Counted from the first letter of the stretch, positions 1 through 8,689 are shown. The stretch: 64,000 bases of DNA from Streptomyces cyaneofuscatus (GCF_000718135.1 NZ_JOEM01000010.1:124001-188000); one strand, 5' to 3'. The notes: generated from the letters alone by a model not told the origin. Translations and numbers: made by a program.

Positions 1-1
1 G

Positions 2-58
2 CCTGCGGGCCGCCGCAGCCCGGAAGGCTCCGGGCCCGCCATGAACAACGCCACCTGA
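2..58 (+). CDS. Possible 3' end of an upstream gene (partial)
   Basis: A frame open from the window edge ends in TGA at 56-58, giving a 18-residue tail that finishes AMNNAT. Nearly all third codon positions are G or C, as in real genes here. A strong hairpin starts right at the stop codon, as expected at the end of a transcription unit. Too little sequence is present to name a product, and it could be chance. Confidence 0.3.
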   Translation, partial: PAGRRSPEGSGPAMNNAT

Positions 59-93
59 TGGCGGTCCGCCGGGAAACCGGCCGGGCCGCCATC
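57..93. terminator. Hairpin terminator with GAAA tetraloop
   Basis: Outer arms GATGGCGG (57-64) and CCGCCATC (86-93) enclose an inner stem GCCGG-GAAA-CCGGC (68-81). It lies between the possible plus-strand gene end at 58 and the minus-strand ROK stop at 196, so it could serve both. There is no U-tract, which is common in Streptomyces. Confidence 0.55.
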
Positions 94-195
94 AGCGCGT
101 CTCCCGCCCCGCCCGCGCTCAGCGAACGCCGGCCCGGTCCGGGCCTGGGGCGGCACGCTCTGAGGCAGTGCGCCCACCCCGGCCTGTCCGCGCGA

Positions 196-1353
196 TCAAC
201 GGCGGGCCGTCACCGCGCCCTCCACGGCGAACAGCTGCTCCTCGACATGGTCCAGCGCCAGCCGCAGGGCCCCCGTCGCGACCGCGGCCTCGCCGAGCAA
301 CGACAGGGTCACCCGTGGCGGGCGCAGACAGTAGCGGGCCAGCTCCGCGCGCAGCGGCTCCAGCACTCCGTCCAGGCCGGCGGCCCAGCCCCCGACCACC
401 ACCAGCTCAGGGTCGAGCGCCAGCGCCAGGGCCGCCACATCGTGCACGAGCCGCTGGAGGAACCGCTCGACGGCCGCCTGCGCCTCCGCGTCGCCTTGCC
501 GCGCCTTGGCGAACACCACCGCCACCGCCTGCTCGTCCAGCGGTTCCAGCGGGGTGCCCGTGGTCGACAGCAGATGCTCCGGAGTCACGTCCCTGCCCAG
601 CAGGTGCAGAGCACCGATCTCCCCGGCCGCCCCGCCGAACCCCCGGTGCAGACGCCCGCCGATCAGCGAACCGGCTCCCGGGCTCAGCCCCGCCAGGACG
701 AAGACGATGTCGTCGGACTCGGTGGCCGCACCCTTCCAGTGCTCGGCGACGGCGGCGGCGTTGGCGTCGTTCTCGACGAGGACCGGACAGCGGAACGAAC
801 GCCGCAGCCGCTCCCCGAGCGCGAGCCCCGTCCACCCCGGCAGCGCCGTGCCCAGCCGGACGGTCCCATCGGCCTCCACGATGCCGGGGCTGCCGACGCC
901 GACGGCCCGCAGACTGCTCCGGGCCACCCCCGTGCGGCGCAGCAGGTCCGCGATCACGGCTCTCACCTGGTCGAGCCGTTCGTCCGCATCCGCCGTCTCC
1001 GACACCGTGCGGGAACCCGCCCCGGTCACCCGGCCGTCGAGCCCCGACAGGAGCGCCGAAACCCGGTGCGGGCCGATCTCGACGCCCAGCAGATGTCCGG
1101 CCTCGGCCCGGAAGCGGAACCGGCGGGCAGGCCGTCCCTGGCGCCGCGCCTCACTCTCGTCGGGCAGGGCCTCGACCACCAGACCGGCCTCGAACAGCCC
1201 CTCGACCACGCCTTCGACCGTCGGACGGGAGAGACCCGTGATCCGGGTCAGGTCCGTGAGCGTCGGCGAGCCGGCCCCCCTCAGGGCGTGCAGTACCACC
1301 GCTGAATTGATCCGCCGCAGCAGCGACGGATCTCCCCCGGTCAGCCGGCTCAC
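196..1353 (-). CDS. ROK family transcriptional regulator
   Basis: 385 aa from a GTG at 1353 that gives VSRLTGGDPSLLRRINSAVV; the open frame runs further upstream, but that part is Arg-rich and out of character. The N-terminal ~75 residues form a winged helix (TDLTRITGLSRPTVEGVVEGL), followed by an ROK ATPase-type fold with VGVGSPGIVEADG and the sugar-kinase-like VENDANAAAVAEH. The CxCGxxGCxE zinc motif of ROK glucokinases is absent (LHLLGRDVTPEHLL instead), so a sugar-responsive repressor is more likely than a kinase. No sugar transport or catabolic gene sits beside it, so the ligand cannot be inferred. Confidence 0.85.
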   Translation of the reverse strand: MSRLTGGDPSLLRRINSAVVLHALRGAGSPTLTDLTRITGLSRPTVEGVVEGLFEAGLVVEALPDESEARRQGRPARRFRFRAEAGHLLGVEIGPHRVSALLSGLDGRVTGAGSRTVSETADADERLDQVRAVIADLLRRTGVARSSLRAVGVGSPGIVEADGTVRLGTALPGWTGLALGERLRRSFRCPVLVENDANAAAVAEHWKGAATESDDIVFVLAGLSPGAGSLIGGRLHRGFGGAAGEIGALHLLGRDVTPEHLLSTTGTPLEPLDEQAVAVVFAKARQGDAEAQAAVERFLQRLVHDVAALALALDPELVVVGGWAAGLDGVLEPLRAELARYCLRPPRVTLSLLGEAAVATGALRLALDHVEEQLFAVEGAVTARR

Positions 1354-1453
1354 GGTGTGTCCTCCCAGCTCGTGCGCATGTCTGCCGGATCGTACTCGCT
1401 GCTCGCAGGCCCTGCGAGCAGCTCCGCAAGCCGGTATCGAGCCGCAACCTGCG

Positions 1454-2104
1454 TCAGCTCGGAGCCACGAAACCGGACTCGTACGCCGCGATGACCGCCT
1501 GCGTACGGTCCCGGGCACCCAACTTCGCGAGAATCGAACTGACATGGGACTTCACCGTCTCGATCCCGACGGTCAGCCCGGCGGCGATCTCCGCGTTCGA
1601 CAGGCCTCGGGCCACCAACCGGAGCACTTCCTCCTCCCGGTCGGTGAGGGCGGCCCTCTCCAGGGCCGCCCACGCCTCGTTCGTGCCGTACTCGGCCGCG
1701 AGCTGCCGGACCGCGGCGGGGAACAGCAGTGACTCGCCCTCGGCCACCAGACGCACGGCGTGCACGATCTCCGCGGGCCTCGCGCGCTTGAGCAGGAAGC
1801 CGTCGGCCCCGGCCCGCAGCGCCTCGTAGACGTACTCGTCGTTCTCGAACGTCGTGACCACCAGGATCTTCGGCGGGTCCGGCACGGTCCGCAGGACCAG
1901 CCGGGTCGCCTCGATGCCGTCCATCAGCGGCATTCGCACGTCCATGGCCACCACATCGGGACGCAGCCGGTTCACGAGAGGGATCACCGCGGCACCGTCC
2001 GCAGCCTCACCCACCACCTCGATGTCGGGCTGAGCCTCCAGCACGGCACGCAGGCCGGCCCGGACGAGCGGTTCGTCATCGATCAGAAGAACGGTGAACG
2101 GCAT
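1454..2104 (-). CDS. NarL/LuxR-family response regulator
   Basis: 216 aa. Receiver domain (1-~120) has the acidic pair D9-D10, phospho-acceptor D55 in MDVRMP, T84/T85 and K106. A LuxR-type helix-turn-helix follows (about 153-216: LTDREEEVLRLVARGLSNAEIAAGL, then TVKSHVSSILAKLGARDR). It overlaps the end of the histidine kinase gene upstream, so the two form one two-component operon. Because that kinase is frameshifted here, this regulator may lack its cognate partner. The adjacent divergent ABC-2 transporter is the usual target of such pairs, but this is inference. Confidence 0.92.
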   Translation of the reverse strand: MPFTVLLIDDEPLVRAGLRAVLEAQPDIEVVGEAADGAAVIPLVNRLRPDVVAMDVRMPLMDGIEATRLVLRTVPDPPKILVVTTFENDEYVYEALRAGADGFLLKRARPAEIVHAVRLVAEGESLLFPAAVRQLAAEYGTNEAWAALERAALTDREEEVLRLVARGLSNAEIAAGLTVGIETVKSHVSSILAKLGARDRTQAVIAAYESGFVAPS

Positions 2105-3276
2105 CCGACCAGCGTATGCCGTCCAGCGGGAGGCTCACGCTCACCCTCCACTCGTCCTCCCGCGACTCCGTGCGCGCCTTCCCGCCCAGCAGCGCGGCCC
2201 GCTCCCGAATGCCCCGCAGGCCACTGCCGCTCCCGGGCAGACCGGCCGCCCCCGAAAGCGGGTTGGCCACCTCCAGCTCCAGCCGCCCGCCGGCCACCGT
2301 GATGGTCACCCGGACGGAGACCGGGCCGGCATGACGGAGCACGTTGGTGAGGCTCTCCTGAAGAATCCGGTACCCCTCCCGCGACACCGGCGCCGGGACC
2401 CGGGACCAGGCCGAGATCCCCGGACACCCGCGCATCCACCTTCGCCCCCGAACTCCGCGCGGAGTCGAGCAACCGCTCGGCCTCTGCCAGCGTCGGCCGC
2501 CGGCTCACCGGGGTGCCGGATTCACGCAGCACCCGCAGCACCCGCTCCAGGTCCTCCAGGGCGTCGCGCCCGGTCTCCTCGATGGCGGCCAGCGCCCGCT
2601 CGGTGAACGCCGGATCGTTCGCCGTCCGCGCCGCACCGGCCTGCACCACCGCCACCGTCAGCGCATGGCCGATGGAATCGTGCAGCTCCCGGGCCATGCG
2701 ATTGCGCTCCAACAGCTCCTCGGTCAGCCCCTCCAGCACCGTCAGCCGGTCCGTCGGTGACGGCCCCAGCAGCCACCGGGCGGCCGCCGTGCTCAACCGG
2801 CCCCCGAGCACCACCAGAACGAGCAGCGGAATGATCGGCAGGGGCGCCAGCAGCACGTTCCACCAGTGCGGGTCCAAGCCCTCGGCCAGCCCGCCCGGAG
2901 GCCTGCCCGCCGCCGACAGGACGAGCTCGATCGAGGCCACGGGGAGCCAGAGCGCCAGGATCGCCCCAGCCGATATCAGCAGCCGCACCTCCAGCCAGAG
3001 CACGGTGCGCCACCGCTCCGCCCAACTCGACGAGGAGGCCGCCGCGATGGAGGCATCGGGCCGCCCGCGCTCGGACGGAGTCAGCAGCAACTGCGCCTGT
3101 ATGCCCTCCTCGAGCCGCATCGCGGGGATGAGACCGATCGGCACCGCGAAGAGCAGGGGCGCCCAGAAGGCGTCGGAGATGAAGAACCACACGCTGGCCG
3201 CGGCAGCCGGAATGAACATGTGCAACCAGCGGCTGTACGTGACCGCGCTGGTCAGAGGCGTGAGGATGCGGTGCAT
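2076..3276 (-). pseudogene. Sensor histidine kinase, frameshifted
   Basis: NarL-type HisKA_3 kinase. Reading from ATG 3276: several membrane helices, then the phospho-acceptor box RMARELHDSIGHALTV and linker up to KVDARVSGDLGLVPG. There the frame changes: the HATPase part (VPAPVSREGYRILQESLTNVLRHAG, then GSGLRGIRERAALLGG) lies in another frame that stops at 2076. Deleting one copy of the tandem 7-mer at 2394-2407 restores a continuous protein of 397 aa, a normal length for the family. As written, the in-frame product has no ATP-binding domain and runs out of frame to 2083. Real mutation, phase-variable repeat and sequencing error all remain possible. Confidence 0.85.
2394..2407. repeat. 7-bp tandem duplication causing the kinase frameshift
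   Basis: Plus strand reads CGGGACC twice in direct succession (2394-2400 and 2401-2407). Seven is not a multiple of three, and removing one unit joins ...DLGLVP to APVSREGYRIL in a single frame. Confidence 0.9.
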
Positions 3277-3384
3277 GGGTCCATCGTCCCAGCGCCCCGT
3301 CCACGGCGGCTCCCCCGAGAGAGGGAGACGATTCCCGCCGACGGGGGAAGCGGGCGGCCAGGCGCGGCGGCCAGGCTTGAGGAC

Positions 3385-4323
3385 ATGACCAGTATCGACG
3401 TCCACCAGCTCACCAAGGCGTACGGAACCACCCGTGCGGTGGACCGCCTCAGCTTCCGTGTGCGACCGGGCAGCGTCACCGGATTCCTCGGCCCCAACGG
3501 CGCCGGCAAGTCCACGACCATGCGCCTTGTTCTCGGCCTGGACCGGCCGACCGGCGGCACGGCCACCATCGGCGGGCGGCCTTACGCCCAGCTCGCCGAA
3601 CCGCTGCGTACCGTCGGCGCCCTGCTCGACGCCCAGGCCGCCCACGGCTCGCGCACACCACGCAGTCACCTGTCCGTGCTCGCCGCCAGCAACGGCATAG
3701 CCGCCTCGCGGGTGGAAGCCGTGCTGGAGGAGACCGGGCTCGCCGATGTGGGAGCACGACGGATCAAGACCTTCTCCCTCGGCATGCGCCAGCGTCTCGG
3801 CATCGCGGCCGCCCTGCTCGGGGACCCGGCGGTGGTGATGCTGGACGAGCCGTCGAACGGGCTGGATCCCGAGGGGATCATCTGGATCCGCGAACTGATG
3901 AAGCGGCTCGCCCGCGAGGGCCGGACGGTCCTGGTCTCCAGCCACCGCATGAACGAGACCGCCTCCTTCGCCGACCACCTGGTGGTGCTCGGCCGGGGCC
4001 GCCTCCTCGCCGACCTGCCCATGCGGGAGTTCCTCGACTCCCGCAGCCGCCCCCGCGTCCACCTGCGGACGACCGAACAGGCCAGGCTCCGATCGGCGCT
4101 GGCCACCAGGGGACTGACCGCAGCACAGGCCGAGGACGGCCGCTGGGTGATCGACGGCGTCACCGCGGAGGCGATCGGCACGCTCGCCGCCGACGAGGGC
4201 ATCCCCCTCCTCGAACTGGCCGATGAACGGGCCACATTGGAACAGGCCTACCTCGACCTCACCTCGGACGACACTCCCTTCGCCGCATCGACCACCAGCA
4301 CCCGCCAGGAGGCGCGACCATGA
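3385..4323 (+). CDS. ABC transporter ATP-binding protein (ABC-2 type)
   Basis: 312 aa from ATG 3385 (MTSIDVHQLTKAYGTTRAV), which has GAGGAC just upstream; the open frame reads on further 5' but that is shadow. Walker A GPNGAGKST (about 36-44), signature region SLGMRQRLGIAAAL, Walker B AVVMLDEPSNGLDPEG, switch His in VLVSSHRM. The C-terminal ~90 residues form the extra domain seen in drug/lantibiotic exporter ATPases. The stop overlaps the permease start in ATGA, so translation is coupled. It is divergent from the two-component system, which may control it. Confidence 0.9.
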   Translation: MTSIDVHQLTKAYGTTRAVDRLSFRVRPGSVTGFLGPNGAGKSTTMRLVLGLDRPTGGTATIGGRPYAQLAEPLRTVGALLDAQAAHGSRTPRSHLSVLAASNGIAASRVEAVLEETGLADVGARRIKTFSLGMRQRLGIAAALLGDPAVVMLDEPSNGLDPEGIIWIRELMKRLAREGRTVLVSSHRMNETASFADHLVVLGRGRLLADLPMREFLDSRSRPRVHLRTTEQARLRSALATRGLTAAQAEDGRWVIDGVTAEAIGTLAADEGIPLLELADERATLEQAYLDLTSDDTPFAASTTSTRQEARP

Positions 4324-5057
4324 CACCGACGGCAGTACTCCACTCCGAGTGGATCAAGATCAGATCGGTACGGTCGCTCTACGGCTCCCTGGTGGCCGTC
4401 CTCGCGACCACGCTCGCCGTCACCGTCCTCGCCCTCGGGACCGTCGGTCGGGAACAGGCGGAGCGGGCAGGAGCCGAACCGGTCTTCGACGCCTTCTACG
4501 CGCTGAACTTCGGACAGATCGCGGCCATCGCGTTCGGTGCGGCGGCGGTCTCCTCGGAGTTCCTCGGCGGCGCCCTGCGCATATCGCTCGCCGCGGTGCC
4601 CCGCCGCTCCCTCTTCCACGCCGCGAAGATGACGGCCATCGGCGGGTCCGCGCTCGTGGTCGGGCTGGTGACCAGCTTCACCGCCTTCCTGGTCGGCCAG
4701 CTCTTCCTGGGGGAGCACGCGATCGGCCTCGGACACCCCGGTGCGCTGCGTGCGGCTGTCGGGGGAGGGATCTACCTCGCGCTGATGGCGCTGTTCGCGG
4801 CGGGGCTCACGGCGCTCCTGCGCAGTGCGGTCGCGGTGCTCAGCCTCCTCATACCCTTCCTCCTGATCGTCCCCTTCGTCTTCGCGGACATAGCCACCGC
4901 GGTGGCGCGGTATCTTCCGGACCGAGCCGGGCAGTTGGTGCTCCACCAGAACCCGGAGGGCAGTCTCGGGCCATGGTCGGGACTGGCCGTGACAGCGGCC
5001 TGGGCGGCGGCCGCGCTCCTGGCGGGCTGGTGGGCGGTGCGCCGGCGCGACGCCTGA
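4320..5057 (+). CDS. ABC-2 type transporter permease
   Basis: 245 aa, about six hydrophobic segments (for example LVAVLATTLAVTVLALG near the N-terminus and LSLLIPFLLIVPFVFADI near residue 180). It begins TAVLHSEWIKIRSVRSLYGS, the usual opening of ABC-2 permeases paired with ATPases of the type just upstream; the ATG lies inside the ATPase stop. Together they would make an exporter of two ATPases and two permeases. Substrate unknown: peptide, drug or cell-wall-active compound would fit the NarL-type kinase/regulator next door. Confidence 0.85.
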   Translation: MTPTAVLHSEWIKIRSVRSLYGSLVAVLATTLAVTVLALGTVGREQAERAGAEPVFDAFYALNFGQIAAIAFGAAAVSSEFLGGALRISLAAVPRRSLFHAAKMTAIGGSALVVGLVTSFTAFLVGQLFLGEHAIGLGHPGALRAAVGGGIYLALMALFAAGLTALLRSAVAVLSLLIPFLLIVPFVFADIATAVARYLPDRAGQLVLHQNPEGSLGPWSGLAVTAAWAAAALLAGWWAVRRRDA

Positions 5058-5106
5058 GCCCGGGGGCAGGGCATCACCTGTCAGTGCCGGACGGTTTACT
5101 GACGTC

Positions 5107-5541
5107 ATGACGACCGCACACCATCTCCGCCTCATCGACGGGATGTGCACCGGGAACTTCCCCCAGGAGCGCACCCCGTCGGTCTCGGGAGTCAGCGGAC
5201 CCGGCTATCACACGGCATTCCTGCGCACCGGCCATGAACCATGGGACGACGAACCGGCCGGCCCGGAGCACCGGGCCCAATGCCTGGCGGAGCACGACGC
5301 GCTGCTCACGCTCCTCACCGCCCGCTGGGGCGAACCTCAGGTGATGAGTCTGTGGAGCGCCCAGGAGCGGATGCTGGCGGGCGAAGTGATACCGGACCCC
5401 TGGGCGGACCCGGTGGCCGCATGTGAGTTCGTCCGACTGTGGCAGGTCGAGGAGCGGTGGGTCGCGATCGGGCTGGTCCTGGAAGAGGAAGGGCCGGGCT
5501 GCGAGGTGACGGTGCTGGTGACGGTCATCGACCCGCCCTGA
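5107..5541 (+). CDS. Hypothetical protein, 144 aa
   Basis: Soluble acidic protein without a family I recognise. It opens MTTAHHLRLIDGMCTGNFPQE and includes HDALLTLLTARWGEPQVMSLWSAQERM and a C-terminal stretch rich in beta-prone residues (CEVTVLVTVIDPP). No signal peptide, membrane segment or metal motif is visible. Codon use matches neighbours, and it stands alone between the ABC permease (49 bp upstream) and the convergent mug gene, so a lineage-conserved single gene is plausible. Confidence 0.7.
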   Translation: MTTAHHLRLIDGMCTGNFPQERTPSVSGVSGPGYHTAFLRTGHEPWDDEPAGPEHRAQCLAEHDALLTLLTARWGEPQVMSLWSAQERMLAGEVIPDPWADPVAACEFVRLWQVEERWVAIGLVLEEEGPGCEVTVLVTVIDPP

Positions 5542-5575
5542 TCCGGACGGAGGGGACCGGCGGCCGGTGAGGGTG

Positions 5576-6133
5576 TCAGCCGGGGCAGTTCGGTGCTGAT
5601 GCCGGGACGGCCGCACGGAGGCGGGCGTACTCCTCGGCCATCGTGTCGATCGTCCAATGGGCGTTGAGGCCGCTGGGGTTGGGCAGAGCCCACACGTGGG
5701 CACCGCCGATCGTGCGCTCCTGCCGGCCGATCCTCGCGCGGGGCTCCCCGAAGGCCGTGCGGTAGGCGGTGATGCCGACGACCGCGAGCCACGCCGGCGC
5801 GAGCCGCTCGACCCTCTCGGTGAGCGCCGCCCCGCCCTCCCGGAACTCCTCCGTCCCGAGCTCGTCCGCACGAGCTGTCGCCCGGGCCACCACATTGGTG
5901 ATGCCGAGACCGAGGGGCAGAAGTTCGGACTGCTCCGAGGGCAGCAGTTGCCGGGGCGTGAAGCCCGAACGGTGGAGGACCGGCCAGAACCGGTTGCCTG
6001 GGTGGGCGAAGTGATGGCCTGTGGCAGCGGTCATCAAGCTCGGATTGATACCGCAGAAGAGCACGCGCAGACCGCCCGCGGCCACATCGGGGACGATGCG
6101 GTCGCGGGCGGCGCGAAGCTCTTCGGGGGTCAT
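5576..6133 (-). CDS. mug: G/U mismatch-specific DNA glycosylase (Mug)
   Basis: 185 aa. Removes uracil, and in the family also ethenocytosine or thymine, from mispairs with guanine as the first step of base excision repair. Motif 1 is LFCGINPSL (about 25-33), with the Asn that positions water in the Mug/TDG family; the second motif is LPNPSGLNAHW (about 150-160), which contacts the minor groove. GHHFAHPGNRFWPVLHRSGF is also typical. Such mismatches arise by cytosine deamination, a steady load in a high-GC genome. The gene lies 19 bp downstream of purB on the same strand and may be read through from it. Confidence 0.93.
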   Translation of the reverse strand: MTPEELRAARDRIVPDVAAGGLRVLFCGINPSLMTAATGHHFAHPGNRFWPVLHRSGFTPRQLLPSEQSELLPLGLGITNVVARATARADELGTEEFREGGAALTERVERLAPAWLAVVGITAYRTAFGEPRARIGRQERTIGGAHVWALPNPSGLNAHWTIDTMAEEYARLRAAVPASAPNCPG

Positions 6134-6152
6134 ACGGTGAACGCGGTGCCGG

Positions 6153-7595
6153 TCAGAGGATCGAGCCGGGGGCGTACGCCGCGGCCTGGGGGTGCTGCTT
6201 GGTGATCTCCTCGATCCGGGACACCAGCACCGTCACCTGGTCGCCCGCCGCGCCCGTGAACGAGAGCTTGTCCGCCATCAGGGCGTCCAGCTCCGCCCGG
6301 TCCAGCGGGATGCGCTCGTCGGCGGCCAGCTTGTCGAGCAGCTCGTTGCGCTCGGCACCCTGCTCCCGCATCGCCAGAGCGGAGGCGACCGCGTTCTCCT
6401 TGATCGCCTCGTGGGCCACCTCGCGACCCACCCCGGCCCGCACGGCGCCCATGAGGACCTTGGTCGTCGCCAGGAAAGGAAGGTAACGGTCCAGCTCACG
6501 AGCCACGACCGCGGGGAACGCGCCGAACTCGTCCAGCACCGTCAGGAAGGTCTCCAGCAGACCGTCGAACGCGAAGAACGCGTCGGGCAGCGCCACCCGG
6601 CGGACCACGGAACAGGACACGTCGCCCTCGTTCCACTGGTCACCCGCCAGCTCGCCCGTCATCGAGGCGTAGCCCCGCAGGATCACCATCAGGCCGTTGA
6701 CCCGCTCGCAGGAGCGCGTGTTCATCTTGTGCGGCATCGCGGACGAGCCGACCTGGCCGGGCTTGAAGCCCTCGGTCACCAGCTCGTGGCCGGCCATCAG
6801 CCGGATGGTCTTCGCCACCGACGAGGGCGCCGCGGCGAGCTGCACCAGAGCGGTCACCACGTCGTAGTCGAGGGAGCGGGGGTAGACCTGGCCGACCGAG
6901 GTGAACGCCTCGGCGAAACCGAGGTGTCCGGCGATGCGCTGTTCCAGGTCGGCGAGCTTGTCCGCGTCACCGCCCAGAAGGTCCAGCATGTCCTGCGCCG
7001 TACCGACCGGGCCCTTGATCCCGCGCAGCGGGTAACGGGAGAGGAGGTCCTCCAGCCGGCCGTAGGCCACCAGCAGCTCGTCGGCCGCCGTCGCGAAGCG
7101 CTTGCCGAGCGTCGTCGCCTGCGCGGCGACGTTGTGCGAACGGCCGGCGATCACGAGCTCGCGGTACTCCGCCGCGAGCTTGCCGAGCCGGGCCAGCACT
7201 GCCACGGTGCGGTCGCGCATCAGCTCCAGCGAGAGGCGGATCTGCAGCTGCTCGACGTTCTCCGTCAGATCCCGGGAGGTCATGCCCTTGTGGACCTGCT
7301 CATGACCCGCGAGAGCGTTGAACTCCTCGATCCGGGCCTTCACGTCATGCCGGGTGATCTTCTCGCGCTCGGCGATCGACGCCAGATCGACCTGGTCGAG
7401 CACACGCTCGTAATCGGCCAGCGCCTCATCCGGCACCTCGATCCCGAGGTCCTTCTGAGCGCGCAGCACCGCCAGCCACAGCTGACGCTCCAGCTTCACC
7501 TTCTGCTCGGGGGACCAGAGGACGGCCAGCTCCGTGGAGGCGTAGCGGCCGGCCAGGACATTGGGGATGCGAGGCTTCGCAGACACAGCAGTCAC
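6153..7595 (-). CDS. purB: Adenylosuccinate lyase
   Basis: 480 aa. Catalyses two fumarate-releasing steps in purine synthesis: SAICAR to AICAR, and adenylosuccinate to AMP. It carries the fumarase/aspartase signature GSSAMPHKMNTRSCE with the catalytic loop Ser, the upstream TSRDLTENVEQLQ, and AGRSHNVAAQATTLGKRFA with the catalytic His region. Length fits the longer actinobacterial form. Start MTAVSAKPRIPNVLAGRYAS at 7595. Cytosolic homotetramer in the family. Transcribed toward mug. The region upstream (7596-7706) includes a 13-bp repeat array. Confidence 0.96.
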   Translation of the reverse strand: MTAVSAKPRIPNVLAGRYASTELAVLWSPEQKVKLERQLWLAVLRAQKDLGIEVPDEALADYERVLDQVDLASIAEREKITRHDVKARIEEFNALAGHEQVHKGMTSRDLTENVEQLQIRLSLELMRDRTVAVLARLGKLAAEYRELVIAGRSHNVAAQATTLGKRFATAADELLVAYGRLEDLLSRYPLRGIKGPVGTAQDMLDLLGGDADKLADLEQRIAGHLGFAEAFTSVGQVYPRSLDYDVVTALVQLAAAPSSVAKTIRLMAGHELVTEGFKPGQVGSSAMPHKMNTRSCERVNGLMVILRGYASMTGELAGDQWNEGDVSCSVVRRVALPDAFFAFDGLLETFLTVLDEFGAFPAVVARELDRYLPFLATTKVLMGAVRAGVGREVAHEAIKENAVASALAMREQGAERNELLDKLAADERIPLDRAELDALMADKLSFTGAAGDQVTVLVSRIEEITKQHPQAAAYAPGSIL

Positions 7596-7657
7596 GTGAA
7601 GGGATTCTACTGTCGGTTTCTGCAGGCCAGCGCCGCGGGCCTCTTTGTGGCTTGCTA

Positions 7658-7722
7658 CGAAGACCGGTGACGAGGACTCGTTACGGAGACCCGTTACGAG
7701 GGCCGGTCACGAAGACGCGGGG
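7658..7722. repeat. 13-bp imperfect tandem repeat, five units
   Basis: Consecutive 13-mers start at 7658, 7671, 7684, 7697 and 7710: CGAAGACCGGTGA, CGAGGACTCGTTA, CGGAGACCCGTTA, CGAGGGCCGGTCA, CGAAGACGCGGGG. The array lies between purB (start 7595) and the SGNH hydrolase stop (7707), and its last units overlap the 3' codons of the hydrolase. No function is evident. Confidence 0.75.
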
Positions 7723-8570
7723 GACGGGCCCTCCTCGGGCGAGGTGCGGCGCCAGCCCGTCACCGGGCCCGGGGTCTCGGCGTCCGCGGGCGTGATCCAG
7801 AAGCCCGAGGTCGTCCCCGGGTCGAACTGGGCGCCCCACCGGCCGTCGCCGGAGGACCGGCCGGTGAGCCGGCGGCCGATCCAGGGGCCCAGGTGGCGGC
7901 GGGCGAAGCGGATGTCGTCGGCCCGCCGGTTCGCCCAGCGGGGCGGCAGGGATGCGGGGACCGGGGCCTGCCAGTCGAGCTCGGGTGGGAGCCCCAGCGT
8001 CTGCCAGACCGCCTCCGCCACCCGCCGGTGCCCTTCGGCGGCTAGGTGCAGCCGGTCGGCGTCCCACATGCGCGGGTCGCTGAGCGAGGGCGCGGAGTAG
8101 AGGTCGACCACCGCGGCTCCGTGCCGGCCCGCCAGGTCATCGATCAGTGCGAACAGCGCCTCCATCCGAGGACGGAACCGGTCGAACACCGGGCCGTTGC
8201 GCCCGGGGCTGCGCATCAGCACCAGCTGCTTGCAGGACGGGGCCAGCCGCTCCACGGCCTCTTCCAGCCGCCCCCTGACCATGCCCATGTCGCACTTCGG
8301 GCGCAGCGTGTCGTTCAGCCCGCCCACGAGGGTCACCACATCGGCCTGCATGGCCGCCGCCGCGTCCACCTGCTCGTCGACGATCTGGCTGATGAGCTTT
8401 CCGCGTACGGCGAGGTTGGCGTACCGGAATCCGGGGGACCGGGACGCGAGCCGGGAGGCCAGAACATCGGCCCAGCCCCGGTAGGTGCCGTCGGGGAGCA
8501 GGTCCGACATGCCCTCGGTGAAGGAGTCGCCGACCGCGACGAGACTGGTGTAGGAGGCATTCAATTCCAT
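7707..8570 (-). CDS. SGNH/GDSL-family hydrolase
   Basis: 287 aa from MELNASYTSLVAVGDSFTEG. Block I GDSFTEG puts the nucleophile at Ser16; block III is GGLND (VTLVGGLNDTLR) with the oxyanion Asn; block V DRLHLAAEGHRR supplies the catalytic Asp and His. No signal peptide, so a cytosolic esterase or lipase of the SGNH fold; the substrate cannot be read from sequence. The C-terminal ~75 residues, rich in Pro, Gly and Thr, extend past the usual domain and end inside the 13-bp repeat array. Confidence 0.9.
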   Translation of the reverse strand: MELNASYTSLVAVGDSFTEGMSDLLPDGTYRGWADVLASRLASRSPGFRYANLAVRGKLISQIVDEQVDAAAAMQADVVTLVGGLNDTLRPKCDMGMVRGRLEEAVERLAPSCKQLVLMRSPGRNGPVFDRFRPRMEALFALIDDLAGRHGAAVVDLYSAPSLSDPRMWDADRLHLAAEGHRRVAEAVWQTLGLPPELDWQAPVPASLPPRWANRRADDIRFARRHLGPWIGRRLTGRSSGDGRWGAQFDPGTTSGFWITPADAETPGPVTGWRRTSPEEGPSPASS

Positions 8571-8591
8571 GGCCCGGTGATTCTATCGCGT

Positions 8592-8627
8592 ACGGCTCCC
8601 GTACCGTCCGGCCGGTACGGGAGCCGT
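8592..8627 (-). terminator. Hairpin terminator after the CNNM operon
   Basis: Perfect 15-bp arms: 8592-8606 (ACGGCTCCCGTACCG) and 8613-8627, six-base loop. It sits between the stop of the CNNM gene (8685) and the start of the SGNH hydrolase (8570), both on the minus strand, so it likely ends the CNNM transcript. Confidence 0.7.
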
Positions 8628-8689
8628 CGCGTAGCTGGCACGGGGGCCGTCACGTAGCGGGCGGAGGAGCCGTCACCCGGGCGTTCAGC
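8621..8689. repeat. 23-bp imperfect tandem repeat, three units
   Basis: Units start at 8621, 8644 and 8667, each opening GAGCCGTC or GGGCCGTC; the first two share CGTAGC at the same offset. The array begins inside the right arm of the terminator hairpin and ends in the last codons of the CNNM gene, as if part of the hairpin had been copied. Confidence 0.55.

Noticed and set aside
3277..4326. A long minus-strand open frame extending the histidine kinase N-terminus across the ABC gene
   Set aside because: It is antisense to a clear ATP-binding protein, has no similarity and the kinase has a good ATG at 3276.
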